Shown here: piece after piece, positions 22,338-34,833 of the stretch
Position numbering within the stretch: position 1 is the stretch's first letter
Layout of the letters: each line of letters opens with the position of its first letter
NCBI RefSeq assembly: GCF_003573695.1
Contig: NC_039368.1
Span: forward strand, 17,054,360 to 17,118,359
Direction of reading: 5' to 3'
From: Papaver somniferum
Taxonomy: Eukaryota > Streptophyta > Magnoliopsida > Ranunculales > Papaveraceae
DNA: 64,000 nt
The notes under the pieces: model-generated
What the model was told of the DNA's origin: nothing
Seen by the model: the letters and a program-made list of their open reading frames with translations, nothing else
The model's database searches: none
Made by a program: the position numbers and the translations under genes

Positions 22338-25300
22338 TGTTATAGAATTGCTCGGTTGAACCCACCAAGCGTTGGTATGTCAAGTTTGGTTGTCATATTT
22401 TAGTGAATCAAAACTCATGTTAAGAGTCGCTTGATTATGTACTAGAGTTAAACTTCGTATAGGTTAGCTTGAAAGCATTAGGATACGAGACATTACAAGT
22501 ATTGTGAAGTCTTGAAGATGTGAAGAATCAAGGAGCTACAACGACAACAATCATCCTTCCACTTGAGGTTAGTGATATTGGACTTGAACGGTTTCATTCC
22601 CTAACGTATCTTTCAAGTCGTGCATATTGAAAACATAACTTCGAAGCATATATGAACTCTATATAGACATAATATTAAGGAATACAATACGAGGTTTATT
22701 GCTTAACCATTAAACTTTGTAGATAAGACATCGTCATAATCATTTGAATGTTATTGTGATTATGTATGGGTATGAGGTGAGGATTTCATCCTAGGGAACA
22801 ATGTTTACATGTGTTCTAAGGAAGTAAGTTCATAAACTTGTTTGTGGACCGAAAAGGAAATTTCCAGGAGTTATTGGTTTTGTTATTCATTGCATATCTT
22901 ATGAATAACCAATATGTGTGATAGAGTATAACAGCTCAGAACTTGTTGTGTTCTTGGTAGAACTATTCACAAAGTCCCAAATTTTGTATTGGTATAACTT
23001 TTATTAGTAAAATCAATCTTAAGTAATCACCTGTGGTATGATCGGATTATGTCTGCCTTGTGGAAAGGGAACCGATCCTAGTAAGGGAAAAGGAACCGAT
23101 CCTTGTAAGGGGTGCAGTACATCAAGGGGAACCGATCCTTGTATGGGGTGCAGTGATGTGATTTGTAGATAGTGATAAAAGTGGTTCGATTCTCAGACTT
23201 GTGAAGGATATCAATTAGACTTAAATTCTAATATTAAAATAGAAAACTCACTAAAAATTATAGCAAACTCAATCAAAAATGATATCAATATTAAAAGAAA
23301 CACTGAGGCTAAGATTCCACTATTTTCCAAGTTCAAAGTGATTAAACCAATACTTATATTTATGCAATTTTCTTGTTTAATTTGATTCTAAAATATTGCA
23401 ACAAGTAGATTTTCAAAAGTAATAATTGTAAATACCAAGTATGAAGCATCAAAAGTCTTAAAACTAAGCATACTCCATCAAAATAGATCACAATCACTCA
23501 AATAAAAATCATATTCAATAATAGTTCAAGGCAAATAATCATATAATTATTGCAAATAAAAAGATAAAATAGAATATACCACGTTTTGTTGGAAAAATAG
23601 CTTCCTTTATCGCCTCAGCAATGGGGTTTAGCTCCTCATATTAATCATGATCTCAAAATATGTGTTTGTTGCTCAAAAGATGATTAAAAGAGTGAAAAGT
23701 AATAACACAGACTGTTTGCAACAGTGTATTGGTGTTGCAAAACAGCTGTTACAATGGAACTGTTACAGAAAAACTGTTGCTTTGTCGCTGATTTTAAGAC
23801 CCTAGAATACGACTGCCCTGCACAGCTTAATGTTCTTCAGCTGTTAAACAACGACACTGTTCTGCGACTGTTTCCCATGCGTCAATGTTCTTCGCGTTCT
23901 TCCTCTTCAGCAGCAGCAGCAACAGAAACAGAGTTTGGTAAAGCTCTGATTTCTTCTTCTCTGGCTCTCCTTAGGTTCCCAAACTCTCAACACCTCTTCT
24001 ATATGACCCAAGACATCTATTTATATCAAAAATACCGATTAAATCTCTCTGAAATCTTCCAATCTCTTCACGGCCAAGTGCGGCAATTTCTTGTTTTAGA
24101 ATTTCTACGCGTTTCTGAGCTTTCTTTTTTATTCTAAACTCTTCCTTAGATAGATACAAATATTTGGGAAGGTTTACAGCGCTTTAATCTCTCTCAAATT
24201 CCCTAAAACAGGTCACACACGTGACTTTCCATATTTTCTGTTGTGAGAAAAATCCGTCGATTGAGCCCAGTCTAATCGATTTAAACACCCATATCAGATT
24301 CCTAGACCCATAAGGAGTCTATCCTATGAAAATCAGAGGTTTAATCGACCTCAAACTCCTCCAAATCACGATTGCCAAAATTGTTCTTCACTGCACCTAT
24401 TTTCCCACCAAAACCTGGTTTTTGAAATGTTGAAGATGGTTGCCCCTTAACCAGAGTAGGGGTGCGATTAGCAACTGCCTGGAAATGGGATGCCCCTTAG
24501 TAATTAGGTTACCCCTTATCCAAAGTGAGAGTCTGAATAGCAAATGTCCTCCGGGTGCTTTCCGACAACTTTTCGAGCCAATTTTTTCCAAAAATGTTTA
24601 TTGGCCAAAAATACCTACAAATAAAATAAAACACCATAATAAGTACAAAAATGAGCCCTAACAATATATAGAATCGAGACAAATTGGACACAAAAATGTG
24701 TCTATCATGCAGCAAGGTTTATAGCAGAAAGGGGAACCGATCCTATGGACATGTGCAACACATATAAGTTAGATACCATATATATGTGGGGAACCGATCC
24801 TAGTACCTAGTCAACCGAATCTTTGGGAAGCTAGTGTGACTATGCGTAGTACTCACATGGAGGTAGAACCGAAACTTGTTTTGGTAGAACCGTAAACCCA
24901 TGATTGTGAGGTTTGATCAATCACATAGTTCTTGAAAGTCAGATGAACCAATTCTAAACTTTTTTGGAAGTGTGGCAAATCGGTTTCAAGGTTGTAAGTG
25001 TGAAAGAGAACTTACAGAGTAAAGATGTCGAAAAACTTTGAACACGTGTTGTGAATGTTTATTTCTATAATTGTTCAAAGATATTCTTTAACGGCTAAGG
25101 GAAGAGAATCCCAGGATCGAAACATAAGTAAGTTAAGAATATTTTAATTAATGTTATTAATTTCACCTTGTAGGGAAATTACAGAATTAGTAATGTGCAT
25201 TTACTGATTAGATTTTCCGAGAGATTTCGATTGTTATTTTTGGATAGAGCATTTCCAGGAATTATGGAAACCGAATTTGTGATTTAATGAATATCTTGAG

Positions 25301-26682
25301 AATATTTTCGGTTTTGGAAATTCCTTGGTGTCCAAACTTCCTTGTCTATAAATACACGAAGTTTGCCTTTCTAGCAAACTAATCCTTCGTAACAAAAGAC
25401 TTCCTCTTTTGTCTTTGTTACTGGTGTAGCCGCCTATCGGAGAGGAGAGTAATCTAATTATGTGAAATCTCTTTCGGACGCTCGTTTTGAAGTTTTCTTT
25501 GTGATTGAGAAGCTCTAGTACGACGCATTGGTGGGAAACTAGATAATTGCGGTTTATCTCTGTTTTCGATTGATTTGATTGACTAATGTTGGTTGAAATC
25601 TGATTGCACCTAGTTTGTTTATTCTTGAGAATCTTTTCTTCTGATATAAGATTCACTCAAACTAGTTCAGAGTTTCGACAGGGATCTTTAGACTGTTGTT
25701 AGTTCTAAAGACGATCTTGTGATAATCCATTGTTAACAGACTCCATTCTGTGCGTGATTGATCACAAGAGATTCAAGTGATTGTGTGCAGGTTTTTATTG
25801 AAGATTTAAGAAGATTTGAAGACAAATAAGATATTGAAGATCTCACTTGGGTTTTATAATCTTTGGTGTGCACAATACTTGTTTGGGTAAAATATGATCC
25901 AATTAATAATCGGTTTATCCTTGTGGTAGATTGGATTGATTAATTGAGTAGATCGGCATCAACACGGTTCTTCGGATTAAAGGTGTTGTTGGCTTAATCT
26001 TAATCGATTACCTTTGGGTGACTGAACATAAGATAGATCTAGACCCGACGAAGGAGTTTATATTAAGATAAACGGAAGAGCCTTTGTCCGACTCATATCA
26101 ATTGGTTGAATAGAGTTGATACCAAACAGATTTCTTGTTCCTTTACTGTTTGGAATACGAACCAAAGGGATTGTTCCAAGTACGTGACTTATTCATAAGT
26201 CGGAGGCGTGGGAATACAGACGGAACTAGGTGAATTATAGTGTTAGTTACTTGGTATCAACTATACAAAGTTAAGTGTAATTTTGTGTAGCGGCTTAATC
26301 CTGAGAGTATTCAATTCTGGACTAGGTCCCGGGGTTTTTCTGCATTTGCGGTTTCCTCGTTAACAAAATCTTGTTGTGTCATTTACTTTTATATTCCGCA
26401 TTATAATTGTTTTATTATAATTAAAGTAAATTACACAAACGTTAATTCTTATTTACTTGATAAGCAATCCTATTGTGTTTGGTTAAGTCCGAACCTTTGT
26501 ATCAAGTAAACATACTTCGTTGTTGTATTGTCCGGATCTCGTATCCATAGACGATCACACGAAGTGTGAACCGATTAGTTGTATTGTCTCGACTCAGTCC
26601 ATAGACAATCACTTTCGGAGAAAGGACTTATAGGTAGGAAAAGTTTTAGCTTGAGGTATATTAGGGTACCCTCGCCTTTTCA
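22338..26682 (+). repeat. 3' LTR of SIRE-like element, interrupted by a solo LTR
   Basis: Same content as 2326-5155. Net length is about 2.79 kb after removing 23154-24707 and one TSD copy. TATA box at 25347-25354. Ends ccttttca, then TSD tgttg and the Tat RNase H frame. Confidence 0.85.
23154..24707 (-). mobile_element. Solo Athila-like LTR inside the SIRE 3' LTR
   Basis: A 1,554-bp block starting tgatgtgatttgtag and ending gtgtctatca, flanked by tgcag at 23149-23153 and 24708-24712. Its right half resembles the right end of the Athila A LTRs, with shared stretches such as tgtcctccggg and aaacaccataataag plus the atgtgtctatca/atgcgtctatca end. It is therefore a diverged member of the same LTR group, minus orientation. 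A 137-codon frame at 23724-24137 is LTR sequence. Confidence 0.85.
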
Positions 26683-27700
26683 TGTTGGTCATGTACATAG
26701 CAGCAACTGAGGATGCGGTCAGCGCGGTCCTTGTCAAAACCAACACGAAGGTTGAGCAACCAATCTACTACGTCAGCAAGACTCTCAACCCGGCGGAAAG
26801 AAACTATACGAAGGTTGAGAAACTCATACTAGCATTAGTATGGGCAACCCAAAAGCTGAGAACCTATTTCTTGACTCATCATGTTCAGGTCCCATGTAAA
26901 GCAACGTTGGAAGCTGTCCTCAAGAGCGCAAGGAAAGTAGGAAGGATGGAAAAATAGAATACTCATCTGGATCATTTTAATATTATCCACGAGACCCAAA
27001 CTTCCCAAAAGTCACAAGTCTTAGCGGATTTTTTGGCGGACTTACCTCTGGGTAACGACGAAGAAGTGAAGGACATATCAGAAGCAGAAGAGGACGGGAA
27101 AGATCCAGTCGATATACTCAAACCCTCAAACCAAAGAAGATGGGAAATCTTCGTCGATGGATCGAGGAATAGAGAAGGCGCAGGCATAGGCATCGTGATT
27201 ACCTCTCCAACTAGAGATAGGATCGTGCATGCACTAAGATTGGAATTCAAGGGGAATACCAACAACATCGTAGAGTACGAAGCTGTAGTACATGCCCTCC
27301 GATTAATAATAGAAATGGGGATAACTGATATACGCCTAACAAGTGATTCTCAGTTGGTCATTCATAAAATATAACTAGAATACAATGTCTACGATGACAC
27401 CCTCTCCGCATACATGAATTTGGTCCAGACCTTAGCCTCCCAGGTACCAAGCATCAAGTTCCGACACCTGTGCAGAAAAGATCTCAGGCATGCCGACGCC
27501 TTGGCATACATATCATCCATGCTGAAAGATGAGAGCGTTAAAGACATAAAAATAACAAGAGTGTATGAACCTTCGATCCCCCACAACAGTCCTTCGCTAC
27601 AGATGGTGAAGACGATGTAGGGAAGGACATTGATGACGACGACGTACGAGAGGATATTGCTGAAGATTTTATCGAAGATGATATCATGATGAGGGTGAAC
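26683..27700 (+). pseudogene. RNase H and second RNase H (aRNH) of the Tat element
   Basis: Resumes the polyprotein cut at 2325. The first RNase H has YYVSKTLNPAERNYTKVEK and ALVWATQKLRTYF, with the leading Asp region changed (AATEDAVSAVL). After a degenerate linker a second RNase H begins at about 27139: IFVDGSRNREGAGIGIVI, with NNIVEYEAVVHALRL and TSDSQLVIHKI. Two RNase H domains in series are a known trait of Tat-lineage elements. Stops at 26955-26957 and 27372-27374 and shifts between pieces break the frame. Cut at 27700 by element B. Confidence 0.75.
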
Positions 27701-29537
27701 TGATGAGTGCTAAAAAGTGCATATTTCTATATATTTTTATTGGCATTTAACTCATCCTTTGTGCATTAAATTCTACATTTTACCCCATATTCTGTATTTT
27801 CCTTGTTTTCAAGTTTAAGTATTTTTATTAATTAATTTTGCATTTTTAGGTAATAAATAAAGTTGGATGAATTGCGGAGCGGAAAAGAGCAGAAAAGTAG
27901 TGAAAGGCCGGGAGGAATTACGCAAATATGTCAACCCAAGCCCGCCTCGGTTCTCAGCCGTCAGATCGAAGCATTTCAGCATCCTACGGTCGCTCCATTA
28001 TCGCACATCAAACTCTGAAGTCCTCGCTTCACATCGCAGCGCCCATCTCAATCTTGAGCCGTCCTTTTTGCTGCATTTCCTCATCCTACGGTCGCTCCAA
28101 TATCTTCCCATCTCACCGTTGGATCCACCTACCATCTTCACATCCGACGCGTTTCCTCGCAAATCATCACCCCTTGCCACACCCGCTCAACACCCTAACT
28201 TCCAAACCCATCGACCTCAAGCCAAACACTCCCTTCTCCCCAAACTGTCGACCTCTTCTTCTCTTCCCCAAACTTCCTCTCTTCCATCACCTGCAACTCC
28301 TTCACCATCATGCCCCGACATTACCAGACCTCGAGCTCCATCACCACCTTCTTCCCCGACCATCACAGAAACACATCAACCCACTTCCCTGGTTCTTTCT
28401 ATCTTGTTCTTAGCATCTACACAACCCTAGATGCTACAAACAAGAAAGGCAGAGCTAGAGTTCAGTTACAGTGGAGAGAAGACCAATTGGAGCGTTGTTC
28501 GAGTTGACAGGAGCAAGTGGAAGCATGGGTCAGCGCTCAATTGCAGAGGAGACAACGAATTCAGAGGGTACGGTGAGTTTTCCCCAATTTCCCAAGAACC
28601 CTAATTTTATCAAATTTGGGGAAAATGCTTGTAAACCCTAATTGAATGTTTTGGGTATAAATAGAGATGAAGGGTGAATGTTAGAATCATCTCTGGACTA
28701 GCCAGTGAACATTGTAGTAGTTTTATTTCCAATTTCAAATTCAGTTATTTGAGTTCAGTAAAAATTTGAAGTTATGTGTCAATTATCTTTTAAGATGTAT
28801 GATATTAGTAACATGTTAGTTATGAGCTAAGTTACATTAGCTAAGGTTTAGATGAAACCTTAGTACACAGTTAGGTGGTGGAATGTTAGGTTATAACTCA
28901 TGTAAGTTGAACTGATTGAGGAATGGAGGAAATTAGTGTCCAACTTTGCTTGTGATTGATTGTGCTGTTAAAAGACAGTCAATGCTAGGAGTAAAACAGT
29001 TGAACTAGCTTATTATTCTTCCATTCCATCTATGTATGCCCTGGAACATAGGCAGGCTTGAACCTTCACCTAGCTCCATTAGGGATAGGGATTTAACCTA
29101 GAACTACACTATCTGGCTAGGTCACTAGGTGGATTCAGAACCTTAGTTTAGTCCACAAACTCACTTCACTGTCACTTGAAATTCTCTGTTTTTGCTTATT
29201 GCCCAGCTACTTGTTTCTTCACTGTTTTGCTTAAATTGTGCAACTTAAACCTTGCTGTGCACTAGTTATAGTGCACTGTCCTCCTCTGCCTTGCACTGTT
29301 GTGCTTGAAATCACCCTGCAATTTGCTTACTTCCTGTTTTAGTTTGAACTCTTAGTTTCATGATAGGTTGCATTTAGTTACAATTTATCTCCCTTGCTCT
29401 TGGCTACTTGCCTTGGTTCGTAGCTTAGCTACCATCACTACACACCACATCCCTGTGGACTTCCCCTTAATCATCCCTTTACTATAACTTGGCCCTATAT
29501 ACTTGTAGGTTTTGTGTGCGCTTTCGTTTTCACACCA
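27701..29537 (+). repeat. 5' LTR of Athila-like element B
   Basis: tgatgagtgctaaaaag ... gttttcacacca. TATA box tataaatag at 28656-28664 places U3 upstream of it. Overlapping open frames of 187 and 161 codons at 27867-28430 recur in the other LTR. They lie in a C-rich, stop-poor U3 segment and show no protein-family features. Confidence 0.9.
28656..28664 (+). promoter_or_regulatory. TATA box of element B 5' LTR
   Basis: tataaatag; the identical box is at 38103-38111 in the 3' LTR. Confidence 0.6.
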
Positions 29538-29543
29538 AGTTTT

Positions 29544-29561
29544 TGGCGCCGCTGCCGGGGA
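29544..29561 (+). other. Primer binding site of element B, tRNA-Asp type
   Basis: tggcgccgctgccgggga matches the plant tRNA-Asp 3' end complement with one difference, as known for Athila elements. Confidence 0.8.
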
Positions 29562-30414
29562 TGTGCGCTGAGTAGTGCTTGTCCCTGCTGCTGGCTCCAG
29601 CCTTGCTTACCTACCTTGCCTGCCAACTCCCTTTTTAACCTGCTGTAACTTAAGCAGATACCTGTTCTGTGCTTTGCTGCTGCATCACCCTTGCTGCTGT
29701 GTGCTACTGCTGCTGTGTTGTGTAGCTGGTGCTGGTGCTGCTGCTGTCTGCTTCTAGCTGCTGCTGTTCTGCTTTGCTGCAAAGCTTTGCTACTGCTTGT
29801 GCTACCAACCTCTACCTTCTTCTCCTGAGCCAGTGCTGCTATTCCAGCTGGGTGAGCTGAACCAAGGTGTTGTGGGCTGCAGTGAAGCTGAGTTAGAGAC
29901 AAGCCCAACTGGGTTGATGCAAAGAAAGGCTAAGGATGATCCAAGCCCAACTGGGCTAGTGCAACAAAGGGAATAAAAGCCCAACTGGGCTTCCCTCCAA
30001 AACCAAGTAAGCCTAACCCATGAGTTAACCCAACTGGGCCTCATTAAAATTCATTTGGGCTTGTAATAATTTATTCAATTCATTTGGGCTTGTAATAATT
30101 TTTATTTGTTTTTTCTTTTCTTTTTCTTTTATGGGCTTGTAATATTTTTTATTGTTGTTATTTTTCTTTCTTTTGTGGATGTGTGACAATTTATATTAAG
30201 CTTCAAATTCGTGTGCCAAAATTAACCCAAATTAGGCTTAGTTCAAACCCAACTCAACCAAAGTTCCCAAACCCAATTTTAACCAAAACCCATCTTAAAA
30301 CCAAAATACCCATTTTTGAAAACCAAAAATTCCACTCCTTAAAACCAAATTCCACTTAACCCTTTCAAAACCAAATCTTCATAATCCTTATGGGCCCTGT
30401 TTTCTCCATTATCT
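29562..30414 (+). other. Leader of element B with CTG-rich tract and inverted-motif repeats
   Basis: No gene. A CTG/GCT-rich stretch lies at about 29575-29800. Four copies of a near-palindromic motif agcccaactgggct (29902, 29944, 29978, 30027) follow, then low-complexity T-rich and Pro-codon-like ccaaaacc repeats to 30390. Confidence 0.6.
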
Positions 30415-30813
30415 GTGGGCTTGTTATTTCATGAGTGGGATATGATTGTAACCTTTAGAGACCAATCAAATAGACTAGTTAGAGTAAATCAAATAGACCC
30501 AATTGACATACCCACAACTTCTGAGGAAAACACACCGGACCAATCTGAAACAATGGGAGAACACCGTACCCTCAAGGATTATATGTACCCAACTAGAGCA
30601 AGTCAACCCTCTTGCATTGTCCTACCCGAGGCTAATGGCCATTATGAGCTGAAATCGAGCACAATACAAATGCTCCCTGTTTTTAGAGGTGTTGAAAATG
30701 AAAACCCTTACCACCACGTGAGAGAATTCGAGGAAATTTGTGGAACTCTGTTTCACTCAAATGACCGACGAAACCCTAAAGTTAAGGCTCTTTCCTTTCT
30801 CCCTGAAAGATAA
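30415..30813 (+). pseudogene. Gag N-terminal part of element B
   Basis: Contains TLKDYMYPTRASQPSCIVLPE and NENPYHHVREFEEICGTL, matching the same blocks of element A Gag. A frameshift at about 30750 moves the gene into the next frame. The true start is uncertain: an ATG at 30552 or one upstream; the frame also opens at a GTG. Confidence 0.75.
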
Positions 30814-32203
30814 GGCAAAAGCCTGGTTGTATGCTTTACAGCCACAATCCATCATGACATGGGATGACCTCACAAAGGAGTTTTTCAAAAAATTCTTCCC
30901 AAACCACAAGACTGCGACAATTCGTCAAAGTCTGAATAGCTTTGTGCAATTAGAGGGTGAGACCTTAGCTAGATACCTGGAGAGATTCAATGAATTATTG
31001 CTCCAATGTCCCCATCATGGTTTTGAAAAATGGAGACTTGTGCAAATTTTGTATGAGGGTCTAGATGTGTCCACCCGAACAACGGTTGAGTCGATGTGCA
31101 ATGGTCTTTTCGTAGACAAAACTGCTGATGCGTCTTGGGACTTCTTAATTGAGGTAGCTGAGAAGACGCAACAGTGGGAATCCATTCGTGAACCCAGAAA
31201 GACTACACCTGTAGCTAAGGTTCTTAGGATTGAGTCAGATTTTGAGGGAAATGCAACGATGGCATCGTTAGTTAGGAGAATAGAAGAGTTAGAACTACAT
31301 AAAAATGCAAAACCTTCCACCACTACTCTCCGAGAACATGTCGAAATGTCTGTATGTGCTGCTTGCCATGATCCCAACCATCAACTCAATAGTTGCCCAG
31401 ATTTACTTGCAGTCCAGGAAGCTAGACTTGAGCAAGCACATGCGATGTTTCAAAAACCAGAGCATAACCCTTATTCACAGACCTACAATCCAGGATGGAG
31501 GAACCACCCCAACTTTTCATGGTCCAAAGGCCCCACTCAAGGAGGACCATATCAACCCACCCAAAGCTATCAAAACAATCAGGGATATCAATACCCTAGG
31601 AACCCTCAACAACAATCATATCCTCAACACAATACCGACAAGAGATTATCCAACATAGAGGAGATTGTCCAGAGTCTGGTGCAAAGTCAGAAAAATCTAG
31701 ATCAAAAGATGGGTCAAATTTGTGATTCAATAAGTGAGAGAGAAAAGGGTAAACTTCCTAGCCAACCCCAACAAAATCCAAAGAGGATATTTCAAGCAGG
31801 CACATCATCTTGCGAAGAAACCTCACCCGATCAAGTCCATTCCATCACCACTCTCCGAAGTGGTAAGATTGTTGAGAACAACGTAGGCATGCCACAAACA
31901 AGTGAATCCGAGCCAAACTTAGCACTGCCTACACCACCTAAGGAAACCTCCAGTTTAGATAAAGAGTCCGAGCACATTAGTGAAGCTGACAATCCCACTG
32001 CTAGGAATGTCCCTCTACCTCCTAATGCTCCTGTTGCTCCATATCCTCAGAGGTTAGTTCGCCAACAGATAAGCACCCACTACAATGAGATGTTAGAACT
32101 GTTCAAAAGAGTCAACATCAACATTCCTTTTCTTGAGGCAATTAAGCAAATCCCTGCATATGCCAAATTCCTCAAAGACTTGTGTACTCAAAAACAAGAT
32201 TAA
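30740..32203 (+). pseudogene. Gag central and C-terminal part of element B
   Basis: A 487-codon frame with LRLFPFSLKDKAKAWL, FFKKFFPNHKTATIR and ETLARYLERFNELLLQCPHHG. A CCHC knuckle CAACHDPNHQLNSC lies near residues 211-224, followed by a Gln/Asn/Pro-rich stretch with YNPGWRNHPNFSWSKG. It continues into the linker before protease. A frameshift near 32190 follows. Confidence 0.85.
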
Positions 32204-33014
32204 TGTACACAAACGTGCTTTCTTAGCTGAACAAGTGAGTTCCATCATTCTGAACAAAACCCCACCTAAGTTTAGGGACCCAGGTTGTCCAACAATTTCT
32301 TGCACTATAGGAAACCACATGGTTGATAAAGCTTTATTAGATCTAGGTGCAAGTGTGAACCTCCTGCCATATTCTGTTTATGCGCAGTTAGGTCTTGGAG
32401 AGTTGAAGCCAACACCCATAACTCTCCAATTGGCGGACCGATCCGTCAAAATCCCTCGAGGTGTGATTGAGGATGTTTTGATTAAGGTTGATAAGTTCTA
32501 CTTTCCTGTAGACTTTATTGTCTTAGATACTCAACCTGTACAAAACCCGGATAGCCACATTCCTGTCATTTTAGGGCGTCCTTTCCTGGCGACGTCTAAT
32601 GCGATCATCAATTGCCGTAATGGAGTGTTGAAGCTGTCTTTTGGAAACATGACTGTAGAGCTGAATGTGTTTAATGTTAGTCAACAACATGTGAATCTTG
32701 ATGATGAGGATGTACATGAGGTCAATATGATTGAGAGTTTGATACAAGACTCATTGACTAGCATGATGTCAGTCGAACCCTTGCAAGCATGTCTGGAAGA
32801 AGTTGACTTGGAGTTGTATGATGATGAATACCTTGGTGAAGTCCAATCTTTGCTCGAATCTGTACCTCATATGGACATCACTGAATGGCAGACTAAAGTG
32901 GAACAACTCCCACTTTCTGAGAAGTCTGTCATATCTTCGGATGAGTCTCCTAAGGCCAAGCAGGAATTGAAACCTACCCGATACTTTGAAGTATGCCTTT
33001 CTAGGTCCTTATGA
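32133..33014 (+). pseudogene. Protease region of element B
   Basis: A 293-codon frame with the Athila-type active site DLGASVNLLPY, then LADRSVKIPRGVIEDVLI and VILGRPFLATSNAIINC. It is followed by an acidic linker to RT. A frameshift near 33000 moves to the RT frame. Confidence 0.85.
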
Positions 33015-34290
33015 TACTTTACCTGTTATCATTTCTTCCCAACTAAACATAGAACAGGAAAACAAGCTTTTAGAAGTACTTGAGGAGCAGAAAGAGGCCT
33101 TAGGATGGACCATCTCAGATCTCAAAGGAATTAGTCCCACCATTTGCATGCACCACATTAACCTTGAAGAGAATGCCAAACCATCGAGGGAAATGCAAAG
33201 GAGACTTAATCCTAACATGAGAGAAGTTGTTAAGAGTGAGATCTTGAAGCTGCTTGATGCGGGTATCATATATCCGATTTCAGATAGTAGATGGGTTAGT
33301 CCCATTCAAGTTGTGCCTAAAAAGTCAGGCATTACTGTAGTTCGGAACGAAAAGAATGAGTTAGTCCCTTCACGTACAACCACAGGATGGCGAGTATGTA
33401 TCGACTACAGGAAGTTGAACACAGTAACAAGAAAAGATCACTTCCCCCTTCCCTTCATAGACCAAATGCTAGAACGTGTGTCTGGACACAGTCACTACTG
33501 TTTTCTAGATGGCTTTTCCGGTTATAACCAAATCCACATTGCACCGGAAGATCAGGAAAAAACTACATTCACGTGTCCATTTGGGACATTTGCTTTTAGA
33601 CGTATGCCCTTCGGGCTGTGTAATGCACCTGCTACTTTTCAGCGTTGCATGATGAGCATTTTTTCAGACATGATAGATAGTTTTCTCGAGATCTTTATGG
33701 ATGATTTCTCTGTGTTTGGTTCTTCTTTTGACGAATGTTTGGACCATCTAGTCCTTGTGCTATCAAGATGTAAGCAAAAGAATCTGATTTTAAACTGGGA
33801 AAAATGCCACTTCATGGTGAACTCCGGCATAGTTCTAGGACACATCGTATCGGAAAAAGGAATTGAAGTAGATAAAGCTAAAGTCGACCTCATTCAACAT
33901 TTACCCCAACCCCACTCTGTGAAGGGGATTCGATCATTTTTAGGTCACGCCGGATTCTACCGGCGATTCATCAAAAACTTTAGCCAAATCTCTCGCCCTT
34001 TGTGTAACCTACTTGCCAAAGATGTTGTCTTTAACTTTGATGCTGCGTGTGTGAAGGCGTGGGAAGAACTCAAGACTCTCCTTACCTCAGCTCCTATTGT
34101 CCAACCACCCAACTGGGAGCTACCGTTCGAGCTCATGTGTGATGCCTCTGATTATGCCGTTGGTGCTGTTTTAGGACAACGTGTTGATAGACTACCATGT
34201 GTGATATACTATGCTAGCAAAACCTTAATGATGCCCAACTCAATTATTCAACTTACCGAGAAGGAATGCTTGCTGTCGTTTTCGCATTAG
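32986..34290 (+). pseudogene. Reverse transcriptase and start of RNase H of element B
   Basis: A 434-codon frame holding the whole [88 protein letters not shown], catalytic FMDDFSVFG, and [14 protein letters not shown]. RNase H begins with [17 protein letters not shown], then goes out of frame near 34230. Confidence 0.9.
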
Positions 34291-34833
34291 ACAAGTTTAG
34301 ATCTTATCTCCATAGGATCTAAGTCCTCATATACACTGACCATGCGGCTTTGAAGTACCTCTTTCAAGAAGGATGCTAAAGCTCGCCTTATTCGATGGAT
34401 ACTCTTACTAGGAATTCGATCTCGAAATCCGTGATAAGAAAAGGTTTGTGAGAAGTGGTTGCTGATCATTTGTCTAGATAAACCATTGAGTCTATGATTG
34501 AGTCTATACTAATCAGATATCATTTACTGATGAGCAATTGATGTCTGTGTCAGACCTTCTTGGTTTTGCCGACATTGTTAACTACCTTGCTGCAGGTAGA
34601 ATGCCTTCACATTGGTCTAGACAGACCGTTCTAAGTTCTTGACTGAAGTAAACATTTCCTTGGGGACGACCATATTGTGTTTAAGTACTGCCAGGACCAA
34701 ATCATTCGGAGATGTGTCCCCAACAATGAACAGAGGAAGTGATATCTTTCTGTCATAACAAGCATGTGGAGGGCCATTTCAGTCCAAGAAAACCGCTGCA
34801 AAGATTCTGCAGTGTGGGTTCTATTGGTCATCA
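34291..34833 (+). pseudogene. RNase H end and integrase zinc region of element B, frame-broken
   Basis: Fragments of RNase H (an equivalent of [10 protein letters not shown] near 34333) and of the integrase N-terminal domain are visible in changing frames. Several small indels separate them. This is the most decayed part of element B. Confidence 0.65.

Larger units (their letters stand above)
2326..26682 (+). mobile_element. SIRE-like Ty1/copia-derived element with gag only (TR-GAG/LARD type)
   Basis: Long LTRs (2326-5155 and 22338-26682) share most of their sequence. An initiator-Met primer site follows the first, and a polypurine tract precedes the second. Between them only a decayed gag is found: no protease, integrase, RT or RNase H appears in 6918-9160 or 22245-22337. 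The interior is interrupted by a second-family solo LTR (9161-22244) that itself holds Athila-like element A, and the 3' LTR by another solo LTR. Without these inserts the element is about 9.7 kb. It would depend on enzymes from a full SIRE-type relative. Confidence 0.8.

Noticed and set aside
27867..28430. Overlapping 187- and 161-codon ORFs, repeated at 37313-37876
   Set aside because: Both are in the U3 part of the Athila B LTRs, in a C-rich stop-poor stretch upstream of the TATA box. Their presence in two places only reflects the LTR pair, and no family motif is seen.
29495..29908. 137-codon minus-strand Gln/Ala/Ser-rich ORF
   Set aside because: A consequence of the CTG/GCT-rich leader of Athila B; low complexity with no start context.
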